64,000 nucleotides of DNA, taken from positions 1 to 64,000 of the forward strand of contig JAPJBO010000214.1 of assembly GCA_030068145.1 (NCBI GenBank), written 5' to 3'. The stretch is from Diplonema papillatum. Lineage: Eukaryota; Euglenozoa; Diplonemea; Diplonemida; Diplonemidae. Position numbers and translations under genes: made by a program. Shown in pieces: positions 51,364 to 62,563 of this stretch. Under the pieces are notes generated by a model, which was not told the DNA's origin, made no database searches, and saw only the letters and a list, made by a program, of their open reading frames with translations. Every line of letters begins with the position of its first letter. Positions within the stretch are counted from its first letter, which is position 1.

Positions 51364-53532
51364 GAAAATCCACGGTCACAGGAGTCTCCTTGGCTAGCCA
51401 GAAGTACGTACAAATGTGTGCAACTGGCAGAAAAGCAAGAAAATCCACGGTCACAGGAGTCTCCTTGGCTAGCCAGAAGTACGTACAAATGTGTGCAACT
51501 GGCAGAAAAGCAAGAAAATCCACGGTCACAGGAGTCTCCTTGGCTAGCCAGAAGTACGTACAAATGTGTGCAACTGGCAGAAAAGCAAGAAAATCCACGG
51601 TCACAGTCGTCTCCTTGGCTAGCCAGAAGTACGTACAAATGTGTGCAACTGGCAGAAAAGCAAGAAAATCCACGGTCACAGTCGTCTCCTTGGCTTGCCA
51701 GAAGTACGTACAAATGTGTGCAACTGGCAGAAAAGCAAGAAAATCCACGGTCACAGTCGTCTCCTTGGCTTGCCAGAAGTACGTACAAATGTGTGCAACT
51801 GGCAGAAAAGCAAGAAAATCCACGGTCACAGTCGTCTCCTTGGCTTGCCAGAAGTACGTACAAATGTGTGCAACTGGCAGAAAAGCAAGAAAATCCACGG
51901 TCACAGTCGTCTCCTTGGCTTGCCAGAAGTACGTACAAATGTGTGCAACTGGCAGAAAAGCAAGAAAATCCACGGTCACAGTCGTCTCCTTGGCTTGCCA
52001 GAAGTACGTACAAATGTGTGCAACTGGCAGAAAAGCAAGAAAATCCACGGTCACAGTCGTCTCCTTGGCTTGCCAGAAGTACGTACAAATGTGTGCAACT
52101 GGCAGAAAAGCAAGAAAATCCACGGTCACAGTCGTCTCCTTGGCTTGCCAGAAGTACGTACAAATGTGTGCAACTGGCAGAAAAGCAAGAAAATCCACGG
52201 TCACAGTCGTCTCCTTGGCTTGCCAGAAGTACGTACAAATGTGTGCAACTGGCAGAAAAGCAAGAAAATCCACGGTCACAGGAGTCTCCTTGGCTAGCCA
52301 GAAGTACGTACAAATGTGTGCAACTGGCAGAAAAGCAAGAAAATCCACGGTCACAGTCGTCTCCTTGGCTTGCCAGAAGTACGTACAAATGTGTGCAACT
52401 GGCAGAAAAGCAAGAAAATCCACGGTCACAGTCGTCTCCTTGGCTTGCCAGAAGTACGTACAAATGTGTGCAACTGGCAGAAAAGCAAGAAAATCCACGG
52501 TCACAGGAGTCTCCTTGGCTTGCCAGAAGTACGTACAAATGTGTGCAACTGGCAGAAAAGCAAGAAAATCCACGGTCACAGTCGTCTCCTTGGCTTGCCA
52601 GAAGTACGTACAAATGTGTGCAACTGGCAGAAAAGCAAGAAAATCCACGGTCACAGGAGTCTCCTTGGCTAGCCAGAAGTACGTACAAATGTGTGCAACT
52701 GGCAGAAAAGCAAGAAAATCCACGGTCACAGTCGTCTCCTTGGCTAGCCAGAAGTACGTACAAATGTGTGCAACTGGCAGAAAAGCAAGAAAATCCACGG
52801 TCACAGTCGTCTCCTTGGCTTGCCAGAAGTACGTACAAATGTGTGCAACTGGCAGAAAAGCAAGAAAATCCACGGTCACAGTCGTCTCCTTGGCTTGCCA
52901 GAAGTACGTACAAATGTGTGCAACTGGCAGAAAAGCAAGAAAATCCACGGTCACAGTCGTCTCCTTGGCTTGCCAGAAGTACGTACAAATGTGTGCAACT
53001 GGCAGAAAAGCAAGAAAATCCACGGTCACAGTCGTCTCCTTGGCTTGCCAGAAGTACGTACAAATGTGTGCAACTGGCAGAAAAGCAAGAAAATCCACGG
53101 TCACAGTCGTCTCCTTGGCTTGCCAGAAGTACGTACAAATGTGTGCAACTGGCAGAAAAGCAAGAAAATCCACGGTCACAGTCGTCTCCTTGGCTTGCCA
53201 GAAGTACGTACAAATGTGTGCAACTGGCAGAAAAGCAAGAAAATCCACGGTCACAGTCGTCTCCTTGGCTTGCCAGAAGTACGTACAAATGTGTGCAACT
53301 GGCAGAAAAGCAAGAAAATCCACGGTCACAGTCGTCTCCTTGGCTTGCCAGAAGTACGTACAAATGTGTGCAACTGGCAGAAAAGCAAGAAAATCCACGG
53401 TCACAGTCGTCTCCTTGGCTTGCCAGAAGTACGTACAAATGTGTGCAACTGGCAGAAAAGCAAGAAAATCCACGGTCACAGGAGTCTCCTTGGCTTGCCA
53501 GAAGTACGTACAAATGTGTGCAACTGGCAGAA
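51364..53532. repeat. 75-bp minisatellite, about 29 units, open in five frames
   Basis: The unit contains GAAAATCCACGGTCACAG, TCGTCTCCTTGGCTTGCCAG, AAGTACGTACAAATGTGTGC and AACTGGCAGAAAAGCAA. Copies differ almost only at two places: GGAGTC versus TCGTC-type after TCACAG, and GCTAGCC versus GCTTGCC. Since 75 is a multiple of 3, any stop-free frame stays open, giving 25-residue repeat proteins (minus frame LPVAHICTYFWQAKETTVTVDFLAF by key residues). I do not call any of these a gene: none has a convincing ATG, flank or family. Confidence 0.96.
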
Positions 53533-54418
53533 GCAAGCACCACTCAACCGACGAGGTTCCTTGCACTCTCGCCACCGTCATCGCTCCAAGAACCAAACCC
53601 AACCGAAAGACCCGGAATCCCAAGTGAACTCCAAAAAAAAGCCCACCACCCGTCCCCCGCCTCAACGCTCAACCGGAGACTTAAAACACTACCGGCTTCT
53701 TCACATACACGGATCAGTCTAGGAATGGAAAAAAACGAACACCACCCAATACACTCACCAGAAGCGCGTCAGCACCCAGTCTCATGAGCAAAGTATGTTT
53801 ACCGTATGCGGCTCAGTTTGCCTGACGAGGGTCTGACACAGCCTCTGCCAGCGACCTTGATCCTTTACCGACCGGCCCCGGTGGGTGGGGGAGGGGGTGC
53901 ATTGTGCGTACGAGTCGTATTCTCGCCCCAGGTCTTTGCCCAAGCTCGTCAAACGAGTTTGGACGAGAATTTCTTAGCAACGGGGGCTGGAGGAAATGAA
54001 GAAAAAGCGGGCCGTAGGGCGCCGGCGTTGTGGTGAAGGAAAAGTCAAACACAGCTCCTGCATTGAATCCACATGGAAGATAACCCGCACCCGTCTCTTC
54101 TCGTCTATATCTATACCAGAATTAGAGCGAGTAGAGACGAGACTGTCACGAGAATGTGAACCGTATACCAAAATACGAGTGGAGGCAAGAATAAGCCTCG
54201 TATGCACTGTATGCCTGGGGGAGGAGCGTTATCTTGTATTTCAGGCTAGCCTTTGATGTTCCCCCCCGCTACTCCGGAGGAGGCCCTCTGCTCTTTTCGT
54301 CGCTAGTGGCCTAAAAAGGGGAAAAAAAAGATACCTGGAAAAAAAAGATACCTACCCCCCACCCCCCAAAAGGGGGGTGCAACGTGCAACGGGGTCAACG
54401 TCCCTTAGTGCGCACCCT

Positions 54419-54440
54419 GGGGGGGGGGGGGGGGGGGGGG
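54419..54440. repeat. 22-nt G-run followed by TAGGTAGG
   Basis: Homopolymer G tract. The adjacent TAGGTAGG is the complement of the CCTACCT-type sequence seen next to other C-runs (21027-21034, 59155), which hints at element termini. Confidence 0.9.
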
Positions 54441-54897
54441 TAGGTAGGCTGATAAAGTTGTCAAATCGGCTCGTGACGAAAGATGAAGCAGCAAGGGCAC
54501 CCGCCGGGACCTGTCGCATTATTTACGCTTGTCTGCGCATGCCGTCGGTACGGGGTTGTCGGTACGGTAATTGAAGGAGGATACCCCCTTCAGTGCCGTA
54601 GCAGAAAAGAAAATCAGAGAATCTTACAACAGACGAAGAAAGAAGAAACCAGAAAAAAAGGCCGCCCGTGCTGGGAGCGCCGTGAGGAGAGTGCTCTACA
54701 GCCAAGGGGGCGGCTAAGTGGCTGAATCATTCACACGCCACTTGCTGTCGTTGGAAGAGAGAAACCTTTCCGGAGTCGAGGCTTGCACCGGTGAACGAAG
54801 GAGTTTCTGATCTTCGTATTCTGACGAGAACTGCCTAGAAGAAAAGGGAGAAGTGAGAACACGTCTTTGTAACTGATATCACTTGCGCAAGGACTGT

Positions 54898-54985
54898 TTC
54901 TTTGAACCAACCACACCCTGAAGGCTGTGCGAAGTTCTCTAATCGACATTCGTGGCGCATCAACTCCCTCAGGGAAACTGTGATG
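54898..54985 (+). repeat. Second copy of retroelement-leader repeat
   Basis: Matches 25344-25425 (CTTTGAACCAACCACACCCT ... CATCAACTCCCTCAGGGAAACTGTGA). No RT sequence follows, so it is a solo fragment. Confidence 0.65.
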
Positions 54986-55550
54986 ACGCGAAGGTGATGA
55001 AAATAAAACAAGGCGAAACAATTCTTGTTCTTCGCGTTCCTCTTTCGGGGAACCTCTGGACAAGCACTTTGTGGTCGGCTTCGTTTTCTCTCATGTGCAA
55101 CCGTAGTCCCGGAACTGTTCCGTGTCACACGTACTATTGTGCCGTTGAAAAAACAAGAACACAGGGGACTTCACAAGGTTTCACAACGGAGTGACACAAC
55201 ACCCGAAACGAGCTGCACCCTCACTTTTCTCAACCCCCCGCCATACTCAAGCCTCTACGGTCAACCGGAGACTTTAAAATACCGACCTTCTAATCCACAA
55301 CTAACGCTAAGAAAACACAAAATGACCTATTCGACAAGCGACCTGGATCTGATGTCAGGGATCTCAAGCGAACATTCACTCTGAAAGCACGCAACCGTGC
55401 CGGCAAACCTCCTGGGAAGGGGCCGCACGGCCCTGACCAGTGCCGCTGCACGTCTAAAAAAATGCTGCTGTTTCACAGCAGGGCGGCAATCGGGTGACGC
55501 CAACCTTCCCTTGCGAGTTGAGGAGCTCGTTCTTCCACCGAGAGGTGTTG

Positions 55551-55571
55551 CCCCCCCCCCCCCCCCCCCCC
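55551..55571. repeat. 21-nt C-run
   Basis: Uninterrupted homopolymer C tract in otherwise mixed sequence. Confidence 0.95.
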
Positions 55572-58445
55572 TGAAAGGCATACGGGTCATGAGGTAGACG
55601 GCAGTTTCGCCTTCGGGTTGACCTAGTATTGTGGCTGAACGCCTCTAAGCCAGAACCCAGTCTAGAGGAATGCACGACTGCACGACTTACTACGTAGGCC
55701 TTGACGAGCTACTTCAAATCCACCCACATCTCATGTCTCCACTGCACGAATTGACCAACCGTCTTCCGGTTCTCGTCTGCCGATTATGCCTCGCAGCTGC
55801 TCGGAAGTCTGGGGGTTTGCAATGCTTGTTCTGCATGTTGGCGATGGTCGAGCTTCTTTGCGGATCTCCGACCGACTGCGAAGCGCAGACATTCATCCCA
55901 TTCCTTCAGCTGAACCAGCAGTCTTGTCATCGTTCACCCCGTCGCTCACGTGGCGGCTGGCAAATTGGCAACGATTGCTTCGCGTGCTGGCGATGACCAA
56001 ACATACCTGACTTACCGACCGTTAGCGAAGCGCAGAGACGCGTCCATATCCTTCGGCTGCCGTTCGGCTGAGCCGGCAACGTTATCATCTTGTCGTCGTG
56101 GTGTCCGGCGATGACTGTGGCTGGTCATGAATACGCCCACGACAATGTGAGTTCCACTTTGCCGTAAAAGCGATTAGGGAATCGCGTTTAAAAATTGCAC
56201 TATTGCCGCCGTCAACATCATTTTAGAACCTTTTTTTTTGTCGCCGCAGTTTGGCGAGTGACGAGCTCTCATCTGTGTCTACCACATCGACTCAAAATTG
56301 TCCATACAGTAGTAGCGCGCAAATCGAAACTCAACCGTTGCCGTGCAACGAACGCAAATCGAAACTACTGCTTCAGATTGACACAGCCACTGCCGCTAGT
56401 TATCGTGGCAGATGGGCGTGATCGTGTTGTGGAAGCTGTTGGAGAATACAGCAAACAAATACAAGCTTCTTATAACATGTAAGTCTTTCAAAAAGAGGGA
56501 AAATAATTCGGAAAGAAAACATGAGAGAGAGGGGAAGCGAGCTTACCCGTGGCAAAATGGTTTCTCTAATACAGCTGAAGCGTCTCGCCAAGTGTTGTTA
56601 CCAAACATGTTAAAGAAACTGCAGTGCTCGTCCTTCGGGATCCACGGCGGCACAGCAAACAGCTGTAACAACGCGCTGCGAAATAAGAGAAAGTTTAATT
56701 GACGACGCGTATCACCCGGAAATTTTACCCCGGAGTTTCAAGCGAACTATCGCGGTACGACAGATCGATGGCAGGTGCTCCTGTGCGCGCAACGTCTCTG
56801 CGAAGAGACATCATTCTGCGGAGATTATGCTTGCGAAAAAGAATGACTGGTATAGGTAGTTACGTCATCTCCACGGGGGGGGGGGAGACGCCTTGCAAGG
56901 TTGCAGGGGGAAAGAAGAAAATCCCCAACCCTCCAAGGGAAAATGGAAACAGCTAAAAAGAACACGAAAACGTTCATTCAAAAAATACTGGCCGAAACCA
57001 CCAGCGAACACCAGCAAAGGTACCCACCGATACTCTTACCTCGTGCAAACCACCACCCGTACGTACACGCAGACCAGACAGGACATCTTCCCATATTGCC
57101 TAAGGTCACCCGGCGACTTTGGAGTTTCAAGCGAACTTTCACTCTAAAACAGGGCCTGACATTAGTAGTGTTTTTTTTCCCCTGGGGATTTAAGTCGCGG
57201 TAGCCGATCCCCAACCGCCAGCATCATGCACTTGATGCGACGCGGAACAAGTGTTGTCAGCACCGCCCGGCGAATAGAGGGCCACAAAAGTGGCAAATCG
57301 ACCGGTCGGGGGCTTAGCAGCCAATGGCCTGATGGCTGAGTGCACACCTAAGCAGAGCTGCATCCTCGTGTTGTAGCCATGTTGTGTATAAGGCTTCGTG
57401 GGGGCCTGGTCAAGCACCTCATCACAATACGCGCAAACTTTCTCGACAGTGATTGGACAGTCGGGATGCCGGAGGCGGGTTTCCATGAAGAAGAGAAAAG
57501 TAGCAAGACCTGCCCCCTGCGCCTGCTGTCTCCGGCTGCTTCGGCAGACGACACATACTACTACTACTTTGTGCAGTCTATCGTCACAGATTGTTGCTGC
57601 ATAAAAAGTTCAAACTACTACTACTACTTTAGTACAAGCACCTGCTTTGTAGGAAATACTTGAGGAGGGCTGCCAGTTGCGGAGTCTCCGTATTCGTGTC
57701 GTTCTCGGATTAAATGCAGCAGCTTACGAAAGCAGGTGCTGGAATCGGTACAGGACAGCGTGTTAACACCTCACCGGCAGGATCCGCAGCGAGGCTTCGT
57801 CCCCTGCACGCGAAAAATGAGAATCTCCGCTGCCGCGAAAGACTGGCAAATGGCAGACGACTGGTATCCATAACGCAAGAACGCTAGTCACTAGAGTCAG
57901 TCAGTCACAATTAATCAACCAGAGGGGAAACACCGCCCCTGAAAGAACGAGCACCGCAACGCGCAAGGAAAGGTGGCGTCACTCGGAAACGTTCTTGTCT
58001 TGTTTGACGTCCTCTTTCTCTCTCGATCTCCCCAACATTCTTTTCGTTTATACAGTGAAGCGATACCAGTGGAAAACATACTGACTCTTGGGCAGCATTT
58101 CCCCCCTGTATCCCTGAGGGGAGGAATCCCAAGAGAAATGATAAACCACCACCCGGAAACACGTACACAAAAACCTAAAACCCCGGAATTTCAAGCGAAC
58201 TTTAACTCTAAAAAGGAAAGATAGAAGGAACCAAACCAACACTCGCTGGTGGGAAACCCGTCGAACCACCCTCGGGTGGGCTAGTCCGCCGTTGCTGTCG
58301 TTTGGAGGGGAGAAGGCACGAAGTGTAGCGTTATTTGTTGATCATGGCCATGTCGACTATGCTCACCTGATAGTTCTGATTAAGGACCTTTCTTTTTTTT
58401 TTTTTTTTGTGTAAGCACCTGCTTTGTAGGAAATGCTTGAGGAGA

Positions 58446-58585
58446 CTGTTGCGAAATAGTGTGGTACTCCTCAGCATGCCGAGTGACTCTCACTATCGCA
58501 AAAATATTCCAAGATCTGTTGCGAAATAGTGTGGTACTCCTCAGCATGCCGAGTGACTCCCACTATCGCAAAAATATTCCAAGAT
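58446..58585. repeat. 70-bp tandem pair with internal stem, inserted in a dispersed repeat
   Basis: Two copies (58446-58515, 58516-58585) differ at one base. Each contains TTGCGAAATAGTG and its near-complement CACTATCGCAA about 30 nt apart, so each can fold into a stem. The pair splits a copy of the CCTGCTTTGTAGGAAAT repeat, as comparison with 36874-36966 shows. Confidence 0.85.
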
Positions 58586-59101
58586 ATAAGGAGGTAAATG
58601 TGCTGTAGCTCACACGAAACACAGGTAAATCTGGGTTCAGTGGCGGGCGTAAGCGTTCGACGACGAGCACCTGCTTCGCAGGAAACCCTCGAGGAGGCCA
58701 CCACTTGCAAAATCGCAAAGCACTGCAACCGACGCGAATCTCAACGCGACGAAAAAGTGCCACTGAGCAGCAGGCTGGCGTACGATGTCCTCGCTAGCGC
58801 TCCCAACTGAGTCCGGTTTGTGAGGGGCGCTAGCGTCTGGGCAAGAGCAAGCCCAAGATGCAAGATGAGGCGAGAAGCATCGGTCCACTCCAAAGGACAA
58901 TCTACTGCCGCAACAAGAGCCCGATTGCCAAAGGAGGAACTGTGTTGGTCCGCACGAAACACAAGGTCCTTTTGATTTTGGAATGTCGTCCGGAGACCTT
59001 AAAATTCCGGAGTCTCAAGCGAACTTTCCTCTACAACCTGAAGTTTGGAGCGAACCTTCGCTCTGATAAAGTAGAAAATCAGGATGTGCGAACACAACGA
59101 C

Positions 59102-59103
<2 letters not shown>

Positions 59104-59152
<49 letters not shown>
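59104..59152. repeat. 49-nt poly-C tract
   Basis: The longest homopolymer in the window, followed by TTTTTCCCACCTACC. It lies directly before a SINE-like repeat (59224). Confidence 0.97.
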
Positions 59153-59223
59153 TTTTTCCCACCTACCTCTTCCTATTTTGCATCCCATTCCTAGACAACA
59201 TCTTCCTCGAAGAAGACTTGACA

Positions 59224-59395
59224 TGGGTGGTCCGGGCTGTGATGAGCTACGAACCAGCCGCCCGACAAACCAGGCTCACACCGCTGTCCTGTCTGCCGAC
59301 ACTCAGCCTCCGTGCTGATGACGGTCCTTGAGCGTCCGTGGCTTTAAGGACCGAAACGCTGTGCAGATAGGACCAGTGCGACGTTGAGCACGCGG
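59224..59395 (+). repeat. SINE-like dispersed repeat copy
   Basis: Same landmark order as 6906-7160: GAGCTACGAACCAGCCGCC, CAAACCAGGCTCACACCGCT, GCGTCCGTGGCTTTAAGG, GGACCAGTGCGACGTTGAGC. Confidence 0.7.
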
Positions 59396-61744
59396 CTGTG
59401 CCAGGCACGGAGCCAGTCCATCCCCTCTTGAAAGACCGCGATAGACCGAAGAATACAGCAATTCGATGCAGCTCTCGGGACTAGGGATGGACCTGATAGA
59501 CCGTGGTGGACCGTGATTCACTGTGATTAACAGCGGCAGGCACTTCGATGCAGTTTCAAGAGATAGGGACGGACCGGCTCACGTTCGTATGGCTCTCGGC
59601 CAGCTCCCACCTCCCAAATCTTCCGGCGATCGTCGTAAGAAATCACCCCACCCGCCTCCCATTCCTCTCAGTTCCCCTGCGAATTCTCCCCGGACGACAA
59701 CGGGAACACACGTGGACACATCGATCGCCGGCGTCTGATATCATCGACCATCATTCACTCACGCGCATTAGGCACCCAATCCGGCTTCACAAACGGAGTG
59801 AGAAGTTGCCCAGACAGGAGTCACGACCCATCCCCAACCCCACTCACCCGGACGTGAACTCGGCTTCCACGCCTCGATACACACCAGAAAAGTTATCAGG
59901 GAAGCACCCCACACGTGGAAAGACTAGTAGAGAGTGTGGAGCAGCCCCAGTCTGCCCATTAACACACAATAAATGTAATCCCGCAGAGAATTCCACGCGA
60001 GGGGAAACATCCGTAGGGGGCAGCACAAGTCCTGCCAAATTAAAAGGCTGCCGCACACACAGGTAAACGTCCGCAGGAGCAGCCAATGTCTGCCCCACTC
60101 GCGAACAATAGCTGTGTCTTATCCACCCTTAAACGTCTGAGCCCGCTTGCGCCTTTGCTGTCGACAAGAGGTAAGCCGTTGTCGAAGGCCACCCGAAAGT
60201 CGCACGACTTAACTCTACGAGAACCAGTCTGTGCGAGCCTTTTGCTCCGAAAGAAGGCGACAAACGAAATAAGTTGGCAAGAACAAGGAGCATTGTGCCA
60301 AATCACGGCACGATAGGATAGACAAGTTTGAGCCGGTGCATGACCCACCTATCGTTATAAAACGTGTCAAGTGGGAAGTTCTGGATTGTCCCAAGGTCTT
60401 TCTCAAAGGTGAATGCGCCCCCCCTTCTTGCCATATTAAACCTCCGCATCCAAGGGTCAAACCTCTTGATCTTGGAAAACCCTGAATCCTGAAAAGAAGA
60501 AGAAGTTCACTCCGAGCAACCGGCGGAGCAAAACGCAGGCCCCGTCAGCCCCTGTGGCGACAGTCTCTACGAGTTCGTGTCCGGCGCAATCGCCATGCCC
60601 CAAGGCATGCCGCGCCTTTTTTTTCTGTGCGCAAAAACGAATCCCGAAACGGGTGCACCGCCCTCCTAGTCTGCGGGGCCGTCGTGCACACATCCAGGTC
60701 TCGCACTTTATTGTTTTCAGGTCAGGACTCAAACCTGTGACCCAGGCGGCGACGGTGCAAAGACATTCAGCTGTTGCCACGACCGAACCCCCCCGTGCAG
60801 CTAACACCGCAAGATCTTGAGCCGAATGCCGGATGAAGAAGCTGACAACCTCCTACACTCTATCCAAGAATCTGCCCCACCCCTTCCGAAAGGAGTCACA
60901 ACACCAAAGCAGCGTGTAGGAAACTCAAAACCAAATGGTGAAAGTGACAAGTGGGCTAACGTCCATTCAGACGCTACCCACCTAAAGTCATGCATTTAAA
61001 CACTGACCCACACACACGCACCCACATTCTCTCTCGCTCTCTCTCTCCCCCTGCATGAGAGGCAGTGTCCTGCCTAAACATTAAACTAAGATTTTCCCCC
61101 TACCCCCCCAAGAGTTGGAGAGATAGCACAGCAAGCAAGCCCAATCATGAGAGGTCCAACCAAAAAAGAAAGTAGAATAAAAGAGACACCCACCTGTACA
61201 CCCATACGGGATCGTCGGAAACACGAAAAGGAAAAGGAAAACGCATCAAGCAAAAGTCGCGGGAGACTTACGTATAAATGGCGGCAACTGACGAATGTCT
61301 ACCACCGCACTCATCGCATCAGCAGCAGAACAACCAAACAGCGCATCATTTTCTTGCAGTCTTCACAAAAGGAGAGAGTGGAACCACAGAAACGGCTTCC
61401 ACCCCGCAGCGAAGGAAGGCATCGCCGTTTAAGCCTTCCGTTTTTCTTCGCAGGCCATTGCCTTTCCCCGTTCATTGGGACCGCCTTTGCTTTCAATCTG
61501 TCCAGTTTTTTTAAGTTGTCTCTCCGAGATGAATCCAGGCGGAAACTCCATGTGTTTCTGATCATCGCTGTGCAGCTCATGGAAACCACCCTCTCCTTCC
61601 ACGCGTCGTTTATTGCTAATAAGAAATAGTCTATTTGCCAAAGGGTCACCGGGGACACAACACCCGGAGTTTCAAGTGCGACTTTCAATCCGGAAAAGAG
61701 CTTCCAATCTGTCAACACCCCACCCCCCCCCCCCGGGGCTGTGC

Positions 61745-61942
61745 TCTAGTAGCGCGGGTGGTCCTGGCTGTGACGAGCTACGAACAGCCGCCTGACAAAC
61801 CAGACTCACACCGCAGTCCTGTCTGCAGACTCTCAGGTTCCACGGTCCGCCTTATGTGTCCGTGGCTTAAAGGACCGAAACACGGCGCAGACGGGACCAG
61901 TGCGGTGTTGAGCACATACCCATTCCAAGCACGTTCTTGCAA
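61745..61942 (+). repeat. SINE-like dispersed repeat copy, ending at a C-run
   Basis: Closest relative of the 6906-7160 copy, with a short internal deletion (TTCCGCGCTGATGATGG reduced to TTCCAC). It ends at CACGTTCTTGCAA, directly followed by a 19-nt C-run (61943-61961). Confidence 0.72.
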
Positions 61943-62507
61943 CCCCCCCCCCCCCCCCCCCGGGAGGGCTTCATCCCACAAAACCAGCACCAACAACAAC
62001 GACCCCTCGTCGGTAACGAATACTCCTTCATGCGCGAGTCCGTCCGTCTCTCGAAACCAGATCCGTCTTGTCGGCAATCCTTGCACAACGCTTAAAACCC
62101 CTCGCACAATTGGTGTGCACGCCAGCAAAGCTGGCGCAACACAAACCAGGCCCGGGGTTTCGAGAAGCGAACGAATGAAGGCCTGCGTAGTACCGCACAT
62201 TGAGCCACATGACTGCCCATCATCCATCCAAGGGTCCCCGCAAAATGGGCTCGAACTGACAAGCGAGACCATCTCACAAGGAAACAGGCAGGCTCAACAA
62301 AGCTGCTGTGGGGGACCTGTCAGAGACTGTCGGCGTAGGCGGGTGTTCCCACTGTTCCAAATCACACGAGCCAGGCGTCTCTCCCCCCCCCCTCTTGAAT
62401 GGAAAACAAGTCCACGCTCCCTTCGCTGCAGTCGGAATCCACCGGCCTCTCTCTCTCTTCATCAGAACACGGCCTCCAGTGGTGCAAACACGCGCTCTAA
62501 AAAAGCA

Positions 62508-62563
62508 TAGGATAATACAGGGGGTCTTTTGCGCACCTCAAATGCGCAAAAAAAAAAAAAAAT
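62508..62563. repeat. Small hairpin and poly-A
   Basis: TTTTGCGCA...TGCGCAAAA forms a 9-bp stem, running into a 15-nt A tract. Possibly the 3' end of a retroposed transcript. Confidence 0.4.

Noticed and set aside
51314-53787. Very long repeat ORFs (up to 789 codons) on both strands
   Set aside because: Five frames are open across the 75-bp array. None has a convincing ATG or unique flanking domain, so no gene is called.
59015-59224. Poly-Gly/poly-Pro ORFs
   Set aside because: Caused by the 49-nt C homopolymer.
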